Assembly (NCBI RefSeq): GCF_954871325.1
Contig: NC_088777.1
Span: forward strand, 50,011,366 to 50,075,365
DNA length: 64,000 nt
Reading direction: 5' to 3'
Source: Gordionus sp. m RMFG-2023
Taxonomy: Eukaryota > Nematomorpha > Gordioida > Chordodea > Parachordodidae
The translations under genes and the position numbers were made by a program. The notes below the pieces were generated by a model, which was not told the DNA's origin, did not search any database, and saw only the letters and a program-made list of their open reading frames with translations. Numbering within the stretch: position 1 is the first letter of the stretch; each line of letters begins with the position of its first letter. Shown piece by piece: positions 46,138 through 57,978 of the stretch.

Positions 46138-46540
46138 TTTGGAAAAGAAGATAAGCATGTGAAGTCCCAAATTAAGGATTTCCCTAAAGACCAAGGCACG
46201 GAAGTTAAGCCATCATCTAATAATAAATTTGTAGGCTCCAGGATGTTTGGCATTCGGGCCCTGATAAGAGAACGGCTAATAGCTAAATTAATTGCTGCAT
46301 GCCTTGCATGATTGCCTTGATTTTATATATAATTTAGACCATGTCTCCCTTTGGAGTCAACTAATATTTTACATTTGATGCATGTATATGGCTGAACTAT
46401 GTTACATCAACTCTTAATTGTTCATCTGATAAGAGGTTACCTAGGTTACGACTTGGTAATCCATTCATAACCATTAGTACAGTCAGCATTCTGCTATAGT
46501 TGAATATACTCCAATAATTTTTAATTAAAGTTTCGAATAG
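46138..46540 (-). mobile_element. relic of a LINE-like reverse transcriptase C-terminal region
   Basis: Minus-strand frames read LPSRNLGNLLSDEQLRVDV, then after breaks ARHAAINLAISRSLIRARMP, NILEPTNLLLDDG and LTSVPWSLGKSLIWDFTC. This order (LSDE..R, then RH..N.....AL, EP..L...DG..PDG, then W..G..L.WD.T) is a domain I recall at the C-terminus of many invertebrate retrotransposon polymerases. At least three stops or shifts interrupt it. The plus-strand 79-codon frame over the same bases is a shadow. Confidence 0.65.
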
Positions 46541-47787
46541 ATTGGTGTGTTAAGATTGTGGGTAAAACAACTTCAGGTGGAGCTAAAGATACCCAAGCTG
46601 TCAAGGCTGAATTTAAAATGTTATCTTTAGGAAAGATTTTTAATTATTTTTGCAAACAAAATAATTTTATATGTATTAGTTTTAATTTAATCATCAATAT
46701 GTTTCATTAAATATCACAACAGTGTACATAGATATAAAATAGTGAATATCTTTTATAAATTATTTATTTTTAGTTTGATTATTTGAAATTTAATTTTACT
46801 CATGAATTTTAACATAATTTAAAGTATTATAAATTAATTAATTTTATAAATGATTAAATTTTATATGACATATAAAAGTTTATATATATATTAAGAATTA
46901 ATAATAGTTTTTTTAAAAAACTAATAGCTTTAAAAATATCAAAACACACTTCCTACTATTTTTAGAATACTTAAAGGAATCCGTTTATAGTTAGATAAAC
47001 CTTATCTTTATCAAAATTAGCACATAATTGGAATTCATTACAATTATGGGGTGATCATTATTTAATATTCAGTTATAAAATTTATGAAATACCAAAAAGA
47101 TCTTTAAAAAAATATAAGAAACATATCCAGTCACATTAAAAATAGAATCATATAATTTCCTCAGTTGTCTAATTTATTTATTTATATTACATTAAATATT
47201 AAAAGAAATTTTAAAAAAAATTTATACATAAACGAACGTGAACGCGTTCTTTTTTTTTTGAAGGCGAACTTTGAAAGTGGACACGTTCGTTTAGATCGAT
47301 AAAAGTTGACCGTACACGCGTTCAATTTTTTTAGGAATTTTTACAGTACGAGTCATTATACCTCAGAATAAATCATGTTATACAATAATGAGCATTTGAA
47401 TTTTAATAAATAGTTTTATGCAGATAGGGTATAACATTAGAAAATTTAATTAATTGTTTTTTCAAAATTTTATTAATTAAAACTATTTATAAAATAATAT
47501 ATATTATAGCTATATCATAAATAACTCCGAAATTCACATTTAAAATAATGTATAATTAATTATAGATTTAATGTTGTCTTCTCTAAAAATAATGATTCAA
47601 ATTTTTTGTCTAATGTATTAAATCTAGCTTCACTGGTATTATTAGAATTCAATTCTAAAATATTATTATCCAATGGAAATTACCAATAATATATTAAATG
47701 TAAAATACTTTAGACACAAAATATTAATTATAGAAATGAAAATTAAAAAATGATATAAATTGTATTATTTACATTATGTAGTATACA
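46541..47787. repeat. duplicated flank shared with 58720-59960, one insertion
   Basis: Sequence at 46770-46890 and 47335-47560 matches 58720-59030. The interval near 46900-47330 is absent there and holds AACGTGAACGCGTTC and ACACGCGTTC words, so it is probably a short inserted element. 47680-47790 matches 59815-59930. Confidence 0.6.
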
Positions 47788-48327
47788 TTAAGTGTGAACA
47801 ATAAATATCGTTTAATTTATATAAAATTGCAATAGGTATACACCAATTTATTAGGAAAAGGCAAACTATTAACTCCCATTTAATCGTTTTCGCGTTGTAT
47901 TAAACTTTATATTTGTATGAACATGTAATTGCTATAAATTGGTCCATAGCAAACAATAGATATCAAAAATGCTTTTAATAAAAGTTATATGAAAATGATT
48001 TGTATAACGCTTTTAAATATTATTAAACCATAATTTTTTTTATGTTAATTGATTCTGAATCAAGTATTATAGGCTATGGTATCAGAAATATGCATGCATA
48101 TAATTATCAACTATATAAAAAGATTTTTTTAAGATGATATGATTACCTCTTTAAAAAATTTTTCGGGTTATTTAAAATGAATAATCTGAGTTTAGACACG
48201 AAAGTATTAGACCTAGTCCAATTAATATAATAGGAATCAAATCTAAATATATTATCGTTGAAATATATGTTAATGATTTATAATCGAATTCTGAACAGCT
48301 ATTTGATTCCATGTATGTATTATTCAT
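47788..48327 (-). pseudogene. receptor copy D, 5' fragment
   Basis: It begins with ATG (48327) and MNNTYMESNSCSEFDYK, matching the A/B subfamily, and runs through helices 1-4 to the ILYKLN-IYC region. Similarity then ends near 47788, so helices 5-7 are gone. Inside, a deletion removes part of helix 1, and several stops and frameshifts occur in the loop after it and in helix 2. It is the most decayed of the five copies. Confidence 0.85.
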
Positions 48328-49510
48328 TCTATAACAAATTAAAATTAATTATAATATTTAAATTGTATCAAATTATGAAGATTCTAGATATAGGGTATTG
48401 TATTAAAAATTAACCTGAATTCAATACTTTATTAATGAATTTAATCATCAAAAATAATTGATTTTTTTTAGCAAGATATATGGTATTGTTTGAAAGATTT
48501 AGCTAAATTCAATACTTTATTAATAAATTTAATTAACAAAAATAATGGAATTTGTTTTAAAACCTAAATTAATATTCATAGGAAATAAAAATACCACTTT
48601 ATCTTACATGTATTATAGACTTTAATTTGAAAGGGTCATTTTATCATAATTTAATTAAATCTAAAAAAGCAATCAAAATATTGTCCCTTTCACCTTAAAA
48701 TTGGGGCCACGTAAAACAAGTACCCACCAAAGATTGGCCCAAGAATTGCTCCCCCCCCCCCAACTTCCTATGTAAAACTCTTTTTTATTAGAAAACTAAA
48801 ATATGAAACATACATAAAAAACTAAAAAAATTATTTTCTAAGAATATTCATATACATGTTCTTCATAAAGGTATTAATACTATGGTTGACAAGTCGGGCA
48901 ATTGCCCTGTCCAATGAAATAGAATTTATCATATAATTATGTTGTATATAATTTCATATTATGTTTAAAATTAAGTTTTTAGTATAATTGTATCTATATT
49001 ATTTTATTTAACAAAAAAAAGATTAATTTTGTTATATAAATATACAATTTACTTTCATATCAATAAACGAACTTTATAACTTTTAAATAGATTATTGATT
49101 ATCTTGTATAAAACGAACGATAAATTTTTATAAGATATATTATTTTCATTCTTACTTATACTTATCGCTTAAACCAAATAAAATTGTTGTGATATAATAG
49201 AATTCTAATCTTTAATCCCTACAATTTATCATTTATAATTTTTTAATAAACCTATTTATGCAGTTTCAATCACCGAAAATTCATTATAAAGATTACAAAG
49301 GTTCTTGAAAGAGTAACTTACCCAGTCGAAAGGCCTTTCCTAGATATAGCTTTGAAAAAAATTAAGTTTTAGAGAATGGGGCTAAGAAAACAGCTTGGAG
49401 AATTTTAAAATCTAAATCAGTCTTTAACCATCTTAAAATATGGGACGATTATTTTTTTCCGGTATCTTGAACGATCAGGGGTATTTAATTCACATATATA
49501 CATTATTAAA
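48328..49510. repeat. duplicated 5' flank of receptor D
   Basis: It matches the flanks at 28790 and 35128. Landmarks are TTGxCAAGTCGGxCAATTGC, TACTTATCGCTTAAACCAAA and TCACCGAAAATxCAT. An 11-base C run lies at 48751-48761. Confidence 0.7.
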
Positions 49511-51105
49511 AATAAGATTTTGAAATCTCAGATTAAGTAGTTTCACTAATATCTAATGTTTAAAATATAATTTTATTAGCAAAAATATAATATAAAATTA
49601 GTTAGGTAAATATAAACCTATGGACAAGCTTTTTTTTACATATTTTCTTTTAGGCAAATGATAAATGAGCGATTAGATTTATTTTATATTTGGATTTACT
49701 GCGAAATAATAACCCTAAATTTATTGTTGATACCTTTTAGGAAGAAATTCCACCAACTTATTTTATTAAGAAATTTGTTTACAAGAATCTTGTAAATGTT
49801 AAGGAGACTTTCTAGCATAATTAATATTCTCCGTGTAGGGCAATTGAATTTTAAAGTTTTGGTATTAATTATATCTGTGTTGGTACAATGTAATCTATAT
49901 TATCAACCTCTCACCAAAGATATCAAAATGTTCATCCGATTAGAATCGTTATCCAAAATATAGACATTTACAATGCTCAACCTCAATTTTCACAATCTCT
50001 CTAATGAGGTCTGAAATTACTTATCTAATTTTTTCAATCAGGATATTAATTCTGGCAACCTTTTTATACCATTAACTATAACTAAATTATGAATATGCCC
50101 TATGACCATAGTCTCCCAATATGACACTTCATTTTGTTTCAGTATCAGTTATCATCTGTTTTGTTTTGTTTTTTAAATGGAATTACTGTTCTATACTATC
50201 GATCTCATATATTATGGTTTAGCCAGTATGTTATTGGGTAAAATATTTTCGACGCTTGAAATGTTCTGTGTCCATAAAACAAAAATGATATAACAGAATT
50301 ATAGTTCAGAATAAATCAGATTTAAAACATGAGCTTTTATAGATGAATAAACATCATCTATTGTACCCGACTAATGGTTGTCCTATCAAGCAATTCTGAT
50401 GATAAATTAATTATCTTATATTTCTATTTTTTAGATATTTATTTTTTATTAAGCATTTCATTTAAATTTTAACAATTTAGAAATTCAGTCATTCCTTTAT
50501 TGTTTATATAACCAAATAGCATTAAATTTTACACATCAAAACACAATTATACCCGATTAGATCTTATATGTTTTTTATATCAAAACAATACATTTTATAT
50601 TCTATAAATTTTAAATTTTAACATTTAAATTTAAATTATAAATATAATTAAATAGAATTTTAAAAATTTTACAAGCCGAACCGCTGCTGAAAAAGATAAT
50701 GGCGGGCTAGCCTAGCATGCCGTTCATCTTATTCGGCGACTTTTTCGACATCAATAGAGGTATTATGATTATGTCACCATAAAAGTATTTTTGAAAATGT
50801 TAGTAATTTATTGATTGACATAAGATATCAAAGTAAAAAAATACTAATTAAGGAATTTACACATTATTATATAGAAAAAAAGTAATAAGTGTCAACAAAA
50901 CAATTATTTATAATATAAATATTATGCATTTTTTATTTTAGATTTTTTTCAATCTAGCGTCAATGTTTTTTTCCAGCAATATGTTGTTGTTTTTAAACCT
51001 TAAATCGTTTTTTTGAGTTCGCTTTTTTTTAAAATTTAAAAGTCCAATTATACCAAAAAAAAGAGTATTCCATCTGTAATTCTACCTTATATAAAACTCA
51101 AAAAC
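49511..51105. other. spacer without a recognised gene
   Basis: AT-rich. A GC-richer palindromic patch near 50685-50760 (CTGCTGAAAAAG, GGCGGGCTAGCC, TCGGCGACTTTTTC) looks like a hAT subterminal region but could not be delimited. Confidence 0.4.
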
Positions 51106-52080
51106 CAGAGTTGTTAAAAGATCGAATCAAAAGTTCTTCGATCTTGGATTCGATCCTAAATTTGTCAATTTTCTTGGATTTAAGATCCTGGCCTTAAATT
51201 GTGGATCGTGATCGAGATCATTTATTTAAATATTCGATCCCGAACCTTTTAATTATTTTTTTTACTTAAAAAGCATTAAATAAAATAGAAATTTTGAAAA
51301 TAAAATTTAAATATTATTTAAAAAAAAATATCTATCTACATCATATTTTATCAACCACCATTCCACCAGATTTTATATTTCAACAATTTCCCAAATTTTT
51401 TGTAAGAACAAGTTATATTTATTTATTAATTATATCATAATATAAATTCTGGGTTTTAATAATGTCCTCCATTATAGATTTAGAAGATGATACATCTACT
51501 TTTATTTATGTGACAGCAGATATAAGTGAGAATGAGAATCTTTTACCATTTCCTAATTTACGTAAGTATTTTACTTTATGTGAAAAGGATGGAAGTAACC
51601 AAACAATGATCTATGCAAAATGCTCTTTATGCAAAAACAAAATAATATCTTCAAAGATTAGCAGTTTAAACCTAAAGAGCATTTAGAAGTAAATAATTCT
51701 TTTAAAAATACAATTTTTATTATTTGTGAAGATCATAACAATATGCATATAATAAAAATTATAGATTTCCTTCACTATATGATGACAGTAATATATTGGC
51801 ATCAATAATTCACCCAAAATTTAAGCTCAATTGGCCTTTTATTAATCTACCACAAAATTTGTGGCTAAATGAAAGGTTAATTGCCTATTTATAAAAAAAT
51901 TAAAATAGCTGAGGATTTTGATTTTAGGTAATTATAAATATATTTTAATAATTTTTATGTGTTTTTATTATATAAAATTGAAAGATAAGGAGCTATCACT
52001 ATCACTATTTTTTTTTAAAGTAACGTCTAAGCTACCTGCTGAAAAAGTTAGCGCGCTACATTGCTAACTAGTAATGATCT
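51106..52080 (+). mobile_element. BED-type hAT transposon remnant, internally deleted
   Basis: The left end is CAGAGTTGTTAAAAGATCG, a hAT-type terminus, followed by subterminal GATC-rich words. A 74-codon frame at 51462-51686 holds a BED-like start (KCSLCKNKI) related to the intron 4 hAT. After a break, 51779-51900 reads SNILASIIHPKFKLNWPFI, a segment from the late part of hAT transposases, so the core is deleted. The right end is uncertain. AAGCTACCTGCTGAAAAAG near 52035 may be terminal. Confidence 0.6.
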
Positions 52081-52950
52081 CTTATTAATGAAGTTAAATA
52101 AAATGGGCTGCAATCAACATTTTCAAAAGTGTAACTATTTGAGAATATATATTAATTAGCAAAGGGTAGTGTCAGGGGGGAATTGCACTTTATTTTTGGC
52201 ATTGCTAAACCCTTTAAATTACTAGGAAAAATATCCTTTTTATAGTCAACCATTCTAAACGGTTTATATTTTCTGCAGAGAGATAGGCGTTTCTAAAAAG
52301 AGCATATCGTGTTATTCATAAAATTTGAAAAAAAAAATGATATTGTTAGATAATAGAATAATCAGTTTTGATCATATAAAAAATATAAGAATGAGTTATG
52401 ATAGCGATATAGATATTCATCGGATACAGCATATTTAATATAATATGCATCATTCAATTCAAGCAAGCAATGACATTTTAGGATTTTTTATTGCAAAGGA
52501 ATGTACCTAATGTCCCTAAAAGTTAATTTAAGAAAAAATTAAAGCCTTCATTTGTGTTTATTCGTTTAGAATTTTTATTATGCCAATGTGCTCTATTAAA
52601 CTGTGAAAATAATTGCCAAGGCATCTTAAATTTGATATGATTTTATTTCGTATATTTTATAGAATTTAGGTATTGTTTGATGTATTAAAATCTTTTTTGA
52701 CTTTCACCATAAATATTTTTCACCATTATTAAGAAAGAAGTATACTTAATATGAGGGTTTTTCAGAATATATTCTTCAATAAATCAAGGACCTGCAGAGA
52801 TATTATTTTCAAGGCTCGATCCATCCCCAAAATTATTTTATCTACGGTCTTTGATTTTTTTAGAAAAAATATTAAAATATACCTATTTGATATTTTACAG
52901 ATAAATTTTTCCACTAATATGAAATCAATATATAATAATTTTTCAAATTA
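52081..52950. other. spacer without recognised features
   Basis: AT-rich. The frame beginning 52751 runs into segment X and has no family features. Confidence 0.4.
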
Positions 52951-53400
52951 TCTTACCTCTCCATTTGTCCTAAATGGAGTGAGTGTGAATAACCATAACT
53001 TCAATTCTACTGGTAGTTGATAATTCTCCTTATATCCTGTTCCCCATGTAATTTAATATAATCTTTTAAATAAGTATCAGTCTGTTTGCGCATTCACTTT
53101 AGTAACAACGTAATGACTGAATTTGGGGCAGAGAAAAGGAGAGATATGATAATACTTATTTAAAATAAATTTTTTCTTAAAAACAGTTTATTATATTTTT
53201 TAATATTCAGTTGATATCTTTGTTACTTTTAATTTGATTGAATATTTTATTTAAAATAGTTATTAGTTGAATAAAATTAATTTGAAATAATATTTTATTT
53301 TAGTAAAATTTGTAAGGATCGAAAAAAATTATAAATAGGAAATACTAGGATTGAATGAATGTGATGCATTATCCTATACACATTTTTAAACTATATTTTA
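52951..53400. repeat. segment X of the duplication, 53-kb copy
   Basis: It matches 41105-41520 along its length. Just beyond it, at 53438-53525, AAATTAATCACTCTGAAACC and the T-rich tail after it occur twice, a local direct repeat. Confidence 0.75.
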
Positions 53401-54349
53401 TTTTTATAATTAAATAAATTATTTATCTAATGCAGACCTAAAATTAATCACTCTGAAACCCTTTTTTAAATAAATTATTGTTGTAATACTAACCCAAAAT
53501 TAATCACTCTGAAACCTTTTTTTAACTTTTATAATAACTTGTGGAAAAAAATAAATATCATATCACATATTTTTTACAATCCAATCAACCCATTGGCGTA
53601 CGCAGCGGGGGGGGGGCAGGGGGACAAATTCCACCCCCCCCCCCCCAAAGCCAAAAAATGCAGATGCCGGATATATTTTTCAAAAATATTTTTGTTTAGA
53701 GTGTTGTGCAGATTTAATTTAAAACATTTCCATATTTTTTAATTCGTTTGTAAATAAAAATTTTAACTTGTAAAAATTGATAAGAATATATAAATATGTT
53801 ATTTTAACAACTTTTTACAAGTCAAATAATTTTAATTTCAAATAAATTAATAAATATGGACATGTTTTGAATTAAATTTACACAGTACTATATTAATTTA
53901 TATTTGTTAATATTTATTCCTATCCCATATTAAATATATATTTAATTACATTTATTATCACATTCATCACTAAGTTTATCAATTAATTTCGATTTCAAGT
54001 TTTCTGGCGTAATATTATCTTATTATTTTCAAATTTTTAGTGGCGTAACATTTATCTACCATTTTTAAATTTCTAGTCAAATAGTAATTATTCTGAAATT
54101 GTCCAACAGGGAGAAAGAAATTGCAACCTTGTCCTACATAGTCTCCGCCATCAAGCAGTAACAGCTTTTATGGAGTTAGAAGAGCCTATTATTTGCTATT
54201 ACTGACATATCACAATGGGCCTGAAAGAAATTTTTCCTTAGAAGCAAGAAAATTATTGGATTCAATGCTTATTCCAAAATTTTTTTCTCATTTATGTATT
54301 ACTTGTCAAAAACATGATGACTTGATTAAGAAGATGAGAGTAGCGAAGA

Positions 54350-54804
54350 CAGTGGCGTAGTTAGGAATTTTCCTTAGAGGAGGTCCATACATATAAAAGC
54401 TGGGGGACTTCGCCCCCCAGACCCCTTTTAACGGGCCTTCGGCCCTTTTGCCCGGCCTTCGGCCGGGTTTATCTTACAAATTATATATCTTCGATAATAT
54501 ATAATAAATATATTTTTTAAATGCATCAATAATATGTTATTATAATTTAATATGTTATTATAATTTAATATGTTATTATAATTTAATATGTTATTATAAT
54601 TTAATAGATTATACTCACTGACTTTATAATAATACTATCCAGAATAATTTCAATAGTAATATAATATCCTCCCACAAACATCAAAACCAGAAAAATATAA
54701 TTCATATAAAATCACTTTTAAGTCTTTTGAACGTATAATCTCAAAAAAAACTTTGCTCTGGGAGGGGTCCAAACCCGAAAACTACCCCCGTAGCTACACC
54801 ACTG
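54350..54804. mobile_element. nested hAT-like short element, 455 bp
   Basis: The ends are CAGTGGCGTAGTTAGG and GTAGCTACACCACTG, with exact 8-bp duplication AGCGAAGA (54342-54349, 54805-54812). It is the same family as 41859-42271. Inside, GGCCTTCGGCC words and a four-fold 18-bp repeat (TTTAATATGTTATTATAA, about 54530-54604) are seen. It splits the coding relic of the surrounding hAT. Confidence 0.92.
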
Positions 54805-55350
54805 AGCGAAGAGCATTTTATTAGAATTCAAGGAAATTAGGGCTAATGTTTATGAAGAATTTCATATTTTATATGTTATTGTTAAGTCAAAAGCAGTGCT
54901 ATACGTGTTTAATATTTGTCTCACTCGACTTGCAGCAAGGCAAGCTCATAGTTAAAACATTAATATAGGATCAGTAGAAGAGTATATCTTAGATACAAAT
55001 ACATTTATAAACCAAATAAATGAATGGTTTTTAATTCATTGTGCAGCACTTACAAATATTATTTCCATAAAAGCCTTCCCAACCTTTTTCAGATGGTGAT
55101 AGAAAAAAAATATTTGTTGGATTTTTATCATGAAGATGTTAAAGTATCTTATGATGCCTTATTAGCTGAATAACTATTTTTATAAGATTAACTATGGTTG
55201 ATACAGTCTTAAAAAATGCTATGGATGCTCTGCATTATTTCAACCACATTTTAGATTATATTCCCAATGTATTAAAAGGGTTTATATATATTAGCAACTC
55301 TTCCCAATAGTAAACTAATGAGAGAACATTCTCTTTTTTAAGAAGAATAA

Positions 55351-55673
55351 CAGAGCCCTGCAGAGGTACCATTTGCAGGGCACGACCCGGATTTTTTTAA
55401 AGATTTTTATGGCTAAGCTCAATTTTCAGGCCTGGCTCGGCCTTTTTTAAAATAAAATTTTCAGGCCCGACCTAGATTTTTTAAAAATAAATTATATTTA
55501 TTTTTGATTTTTATAGCTAATAATAACGATTTCAAATATAGGCTGTTAAAAAAAATTTTCAGCCCGGCCTTGATGTTTTTTTAAAAAATTCAGGCTCATC
55601 CCGGGTGTTTATTTTTAAAAATTTCGGGCCCGGCCATACTGTCCAGCCCGGGGGCCGAGCCTGCAGGTCTCTA
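55351..55673. mobile_element. nested GC-rich short element, about 323 bp
   Basis: The ends are CAGAGCCCTGCAG and CTGCAGGTCTCT, an imperfect inverted repeat. The interior is dense in GGCCCGG, GGCCTGG and GGGCCGAGCC words. It interrupts the hAT tail between FSFLRRI and the RSTTFESR block. No exact target duplication is visible, so its edges are accurate to a few bases. Confidence 0.7.
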
Positions 55674-56132
55674 AACATACCAAGAAGTACAACTTTTGAA
55701 AGTAGATTGAAAGGTTTGGATCTTTTGAATATTCATAGGCATTTGACAACAAGCAAGGATGAGATAATTGAAAAATTAGCTCAATCCCAACGAAGATTGG
55801 ATTTTACATTGTAAATATATAACATACAAAATACAATTATTCCCTAAGCTTTTTGTGTATTAATTTATATTTCTAACATTTAGATTTTTTATACTTTATA
55901 TATAAATTTTAAAGCTCAAAAAATTCAAATTTTTTTTTGGGGTCATTTAAGTGATTCTTTACATATAATTTTTTTATAATTCACATTAATTTAAAATTGT
56001 GTATTAGAAATAGTTATTAGTCCTGGTAAATTTATGCTTGATATTTTTAAAAAACAATAATATTTCTTAAAAAATTTTATTATCCCCCCCCCCCCCCCAG
56101 ACCAAATTCCTGCGTACGAGCCTGAATCAACC

Positions 56133-56703
56133 TTATTTAAATCGGTTGGTTGGCATTTCGCGTAATAAACATATATATCCGTATATACAAATACGACAAT
56201 AATAACAATGGCGATTTAAAATGTCCGGCTTTAAACTATTCGACACTGCCCGCCCGCCCTTATATTTTTTATTTTAAAAATTTTAATAGGCCAAATTCTC
56301 TGATATATCTCTAGCAGCCTCATTTTAAAGGTATAGGAATATCTGTTTTAGTTTACAGGTTTAATAGGGAATCACCAGGATAAAATTTTCAGGTAAAAAA
56401 TAACTTTTATCATACATAAAAAGTTAAAATAATTAAATATGGATGTAAAATAAATTAACTCATTATGTTAAAATAAAAACTACCACATAACAGTTAAACG
56501 AAAACCATATTAGCCAAAGACCTATCACTGATAATGATTTGGAACGTATTTATATATCAATATATAGCAAAACACAAATTAGCATTTGAATATAACAATA
56601 AATAAAATACATATGAGTTATAAATATATTGTACATTAAATTTATGATTAACCATCAATTCCAATACTAAAGTTTGTTTGCAAAATTTCAAATATTCCAA
56701 AAC
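56133..56703. repeat. duplicated 3' flank of receptor E, with empty site
   Basis: It matches 41535-42394 except that the 413-bp element present there is missing. ATGATTTGGAACGTATTTAT, GCAAAACACAAATTAG and the TAAAGTTTGTTTGCA block are shared. Confidence 0.8.
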
Positions 56704-57978
56704 TTAAACAAATTTTAAAATTTTTTCCATCCTAATTTTTATATTTGATATATATGGCCTAAAAGTATGCAGTACGTATAATCGATAACTTTTGTTAAAT
56801 ATAAAATTTATATAAAAGTTTAAGGTTATAAATAAATATTCTAAAAAAGTTGAAATTGAACATACTGTGTTTAAAATATTTGAACTATAGTGACTTTGAA
56901 GGACTGCCGAAATTATAAAATAAATTGCAATGGGTAATCCAAAACACAAGAATTGAATCATAAAGTGAATATTCATTTCAAATTTTCTATCAATTTCCAG
57001 CTTTCTCCTTTCCATTATCGTTAAAATTTTTTCGGAATTCCCTTGATTCTCAGTTCGGTTGTTAGAATTAGAATTCAAGACCGAATTAGATTTATATTGT
57101 GGATGAAGATTATCCACAGATTTATCTTTTTCTAAAATATTTATTAATTGTGGATTTACAATTTTTATTTTATGCTTAGCAATTTCTGTATTGAAAAAAC
57201 TATTATAAATTTTCCTCCTTTTCTTTATGGCCAAGATATGTAAAATAATTATCACGAAAAATGGGATAAGTTTGGCTGCAAACACTCTTAAAATTAGAAA
57301 GCCTATCCATATATTTCGTTTCCAAGGGTTGGTTGGATAATAAAAATATCGTATATATAATACATCATGCGAGCCTCTGATAGAATATGAATCATTATTG
57401 TCATTTATTTGTAGGCAATAAACAACAGCTAATTTTTGCAAAACGGCAGTTGGCATGCACCAAATTATTGAATGGAAAAAACTTAATATTAACCACCATT
57501 TAATCATTTTATAGTTGCAGTAAATTTTATATTTGAAAGGACATGTTATCGCTATAAATTGGTCTATGGCAAACAATAATGACATCAAAAAGCTGTATAT
57601 CAATAATGTTCTTAGCAAAGGCATATGAAAATGGATTATATACTGGTGCCAATATTTATTAAACCATATTATTTTTCCAATGTGAATTGCAAGTGAATCT
57701 AGTATAGGCCATGGTATCAGGAATACGCATATAATTATGTTAACCATATAGAAGGTTTTCATTAGAATACCATCGTTACCCTTTTCGTATTTTTTTCGGA
57801 TTACCGTGTTTGAATAATTGGAGTCGAGATATGAAACTAAAAGACCAAATCCGTTTCCTATAAAACCTATAATTAGCACGAGAGGAGTCATTTTGAGATA
57901 TATTATCATGGAAATATTTGTTAATGGTTTATAATCGAATTCTGAACATTTCGGCAATTTCATATACGAATAATTCAT
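56704..57978 (-). CDS. divergent rhodopsin-class G protein-coupled receptor, copy E
   Basis: It is a single-exon receptor of 424 codons, starting MNYSYMKLPKCSEFDYK. Helix 1 has GFIGNGFGLL, helix 3 LLFAIDQFIAI then TCPFKYK, helix 4 IIWCMP, helix 5 KLIPFF, helix 6 FLCFGLPIAIYF and helix 7 LNFYINFIFNKSY. A Cys in the first extracellular segment and a conserved Cys after helix 4 (VVYCLQ) could be a disulfide pair, but the usual Cys at the top of helix 3 is absent. It is near-identical in plan to copy C, differing mainly in the loops and tail (ends KILKFV). No break is seen, so it is probably functional. Confidence 0.86.
   Translation of the reverse strand: MNYSYMKLPKCSEFDYKPLTNISMIIYLKMTPLVLIIGFIGNGFGLLVSYLDSNYSNTVIRKKYEKGNDGILMKTFYMVNIIICVFLIPWPILDSLAIHIGKIIWFNKYWHQYIIHFHMPLLRTLLIYSFLMSLLFAIDQFIAITCPFKYKIYCNYKMIKWWLILSFFHSIIWCMPTAVLQKLAVVYCLQINDNNDSYSIRGSHDVLYIRYFYYPTNPWKRNIWIGFLILRVFAAKLIPFFVIIILHILAIKKRRKIYNSFFNTEIAKHKIKIVNPQLINILEKDKSVDNLHPQYKSNSVLNSNSNNRTENQGNSEKILTIMERRKLEIDRKFEMNIHFMIQFLCFGLPIAIYFIISAVLQSHYSSNILNTVCSISTFLEYLFITLNFYINFIFNKSYRLYVLHTFRPYISNIKIRMEKILKFV

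Larger units (their letters stand above)
53591..56124 (+). mobile_element. hAT transposon, 2534 bp, exact target duplication, two nested insertions
   Basis: The left end is CATTGGCGTACGCAG followed by G and C runs. The right end, read inward, is CAGGCTCGTACGCAG followed by a 15-base run. The flanking AATCAACC (53583-53590, 56125-56132) is an exact 8-bp duplication. A degraded plus-strand transposase lies at about 54100-55814. Its last part is open (55605-55814) and carries a hAT dimerisation tail of the ZMYM1-like kind (RSTTFESRLKGLDLLNIHRH, then EIIEKLAQSQRRLDFTL), preceded at 55310 by SNERTFSFLRRI. Stops and shifts abound, so it is inactive. It interrupts the receptor E duplication unit. 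Confidence 0.88.

Noticed and set aside
46072-46311. Plus-strand 79-codon frame.
   Set aside because: It is antisense to the LINE-like relic and partly inside the dispersed repeat. The minus strand carries the recognisable motif order.
54530-54604. Four-fold 18-bp repeat considered as a CRISPR-like or regulatory array.
   Set aside because: The units are directly adjacent without spacers and lie inside a short hAT-like element.
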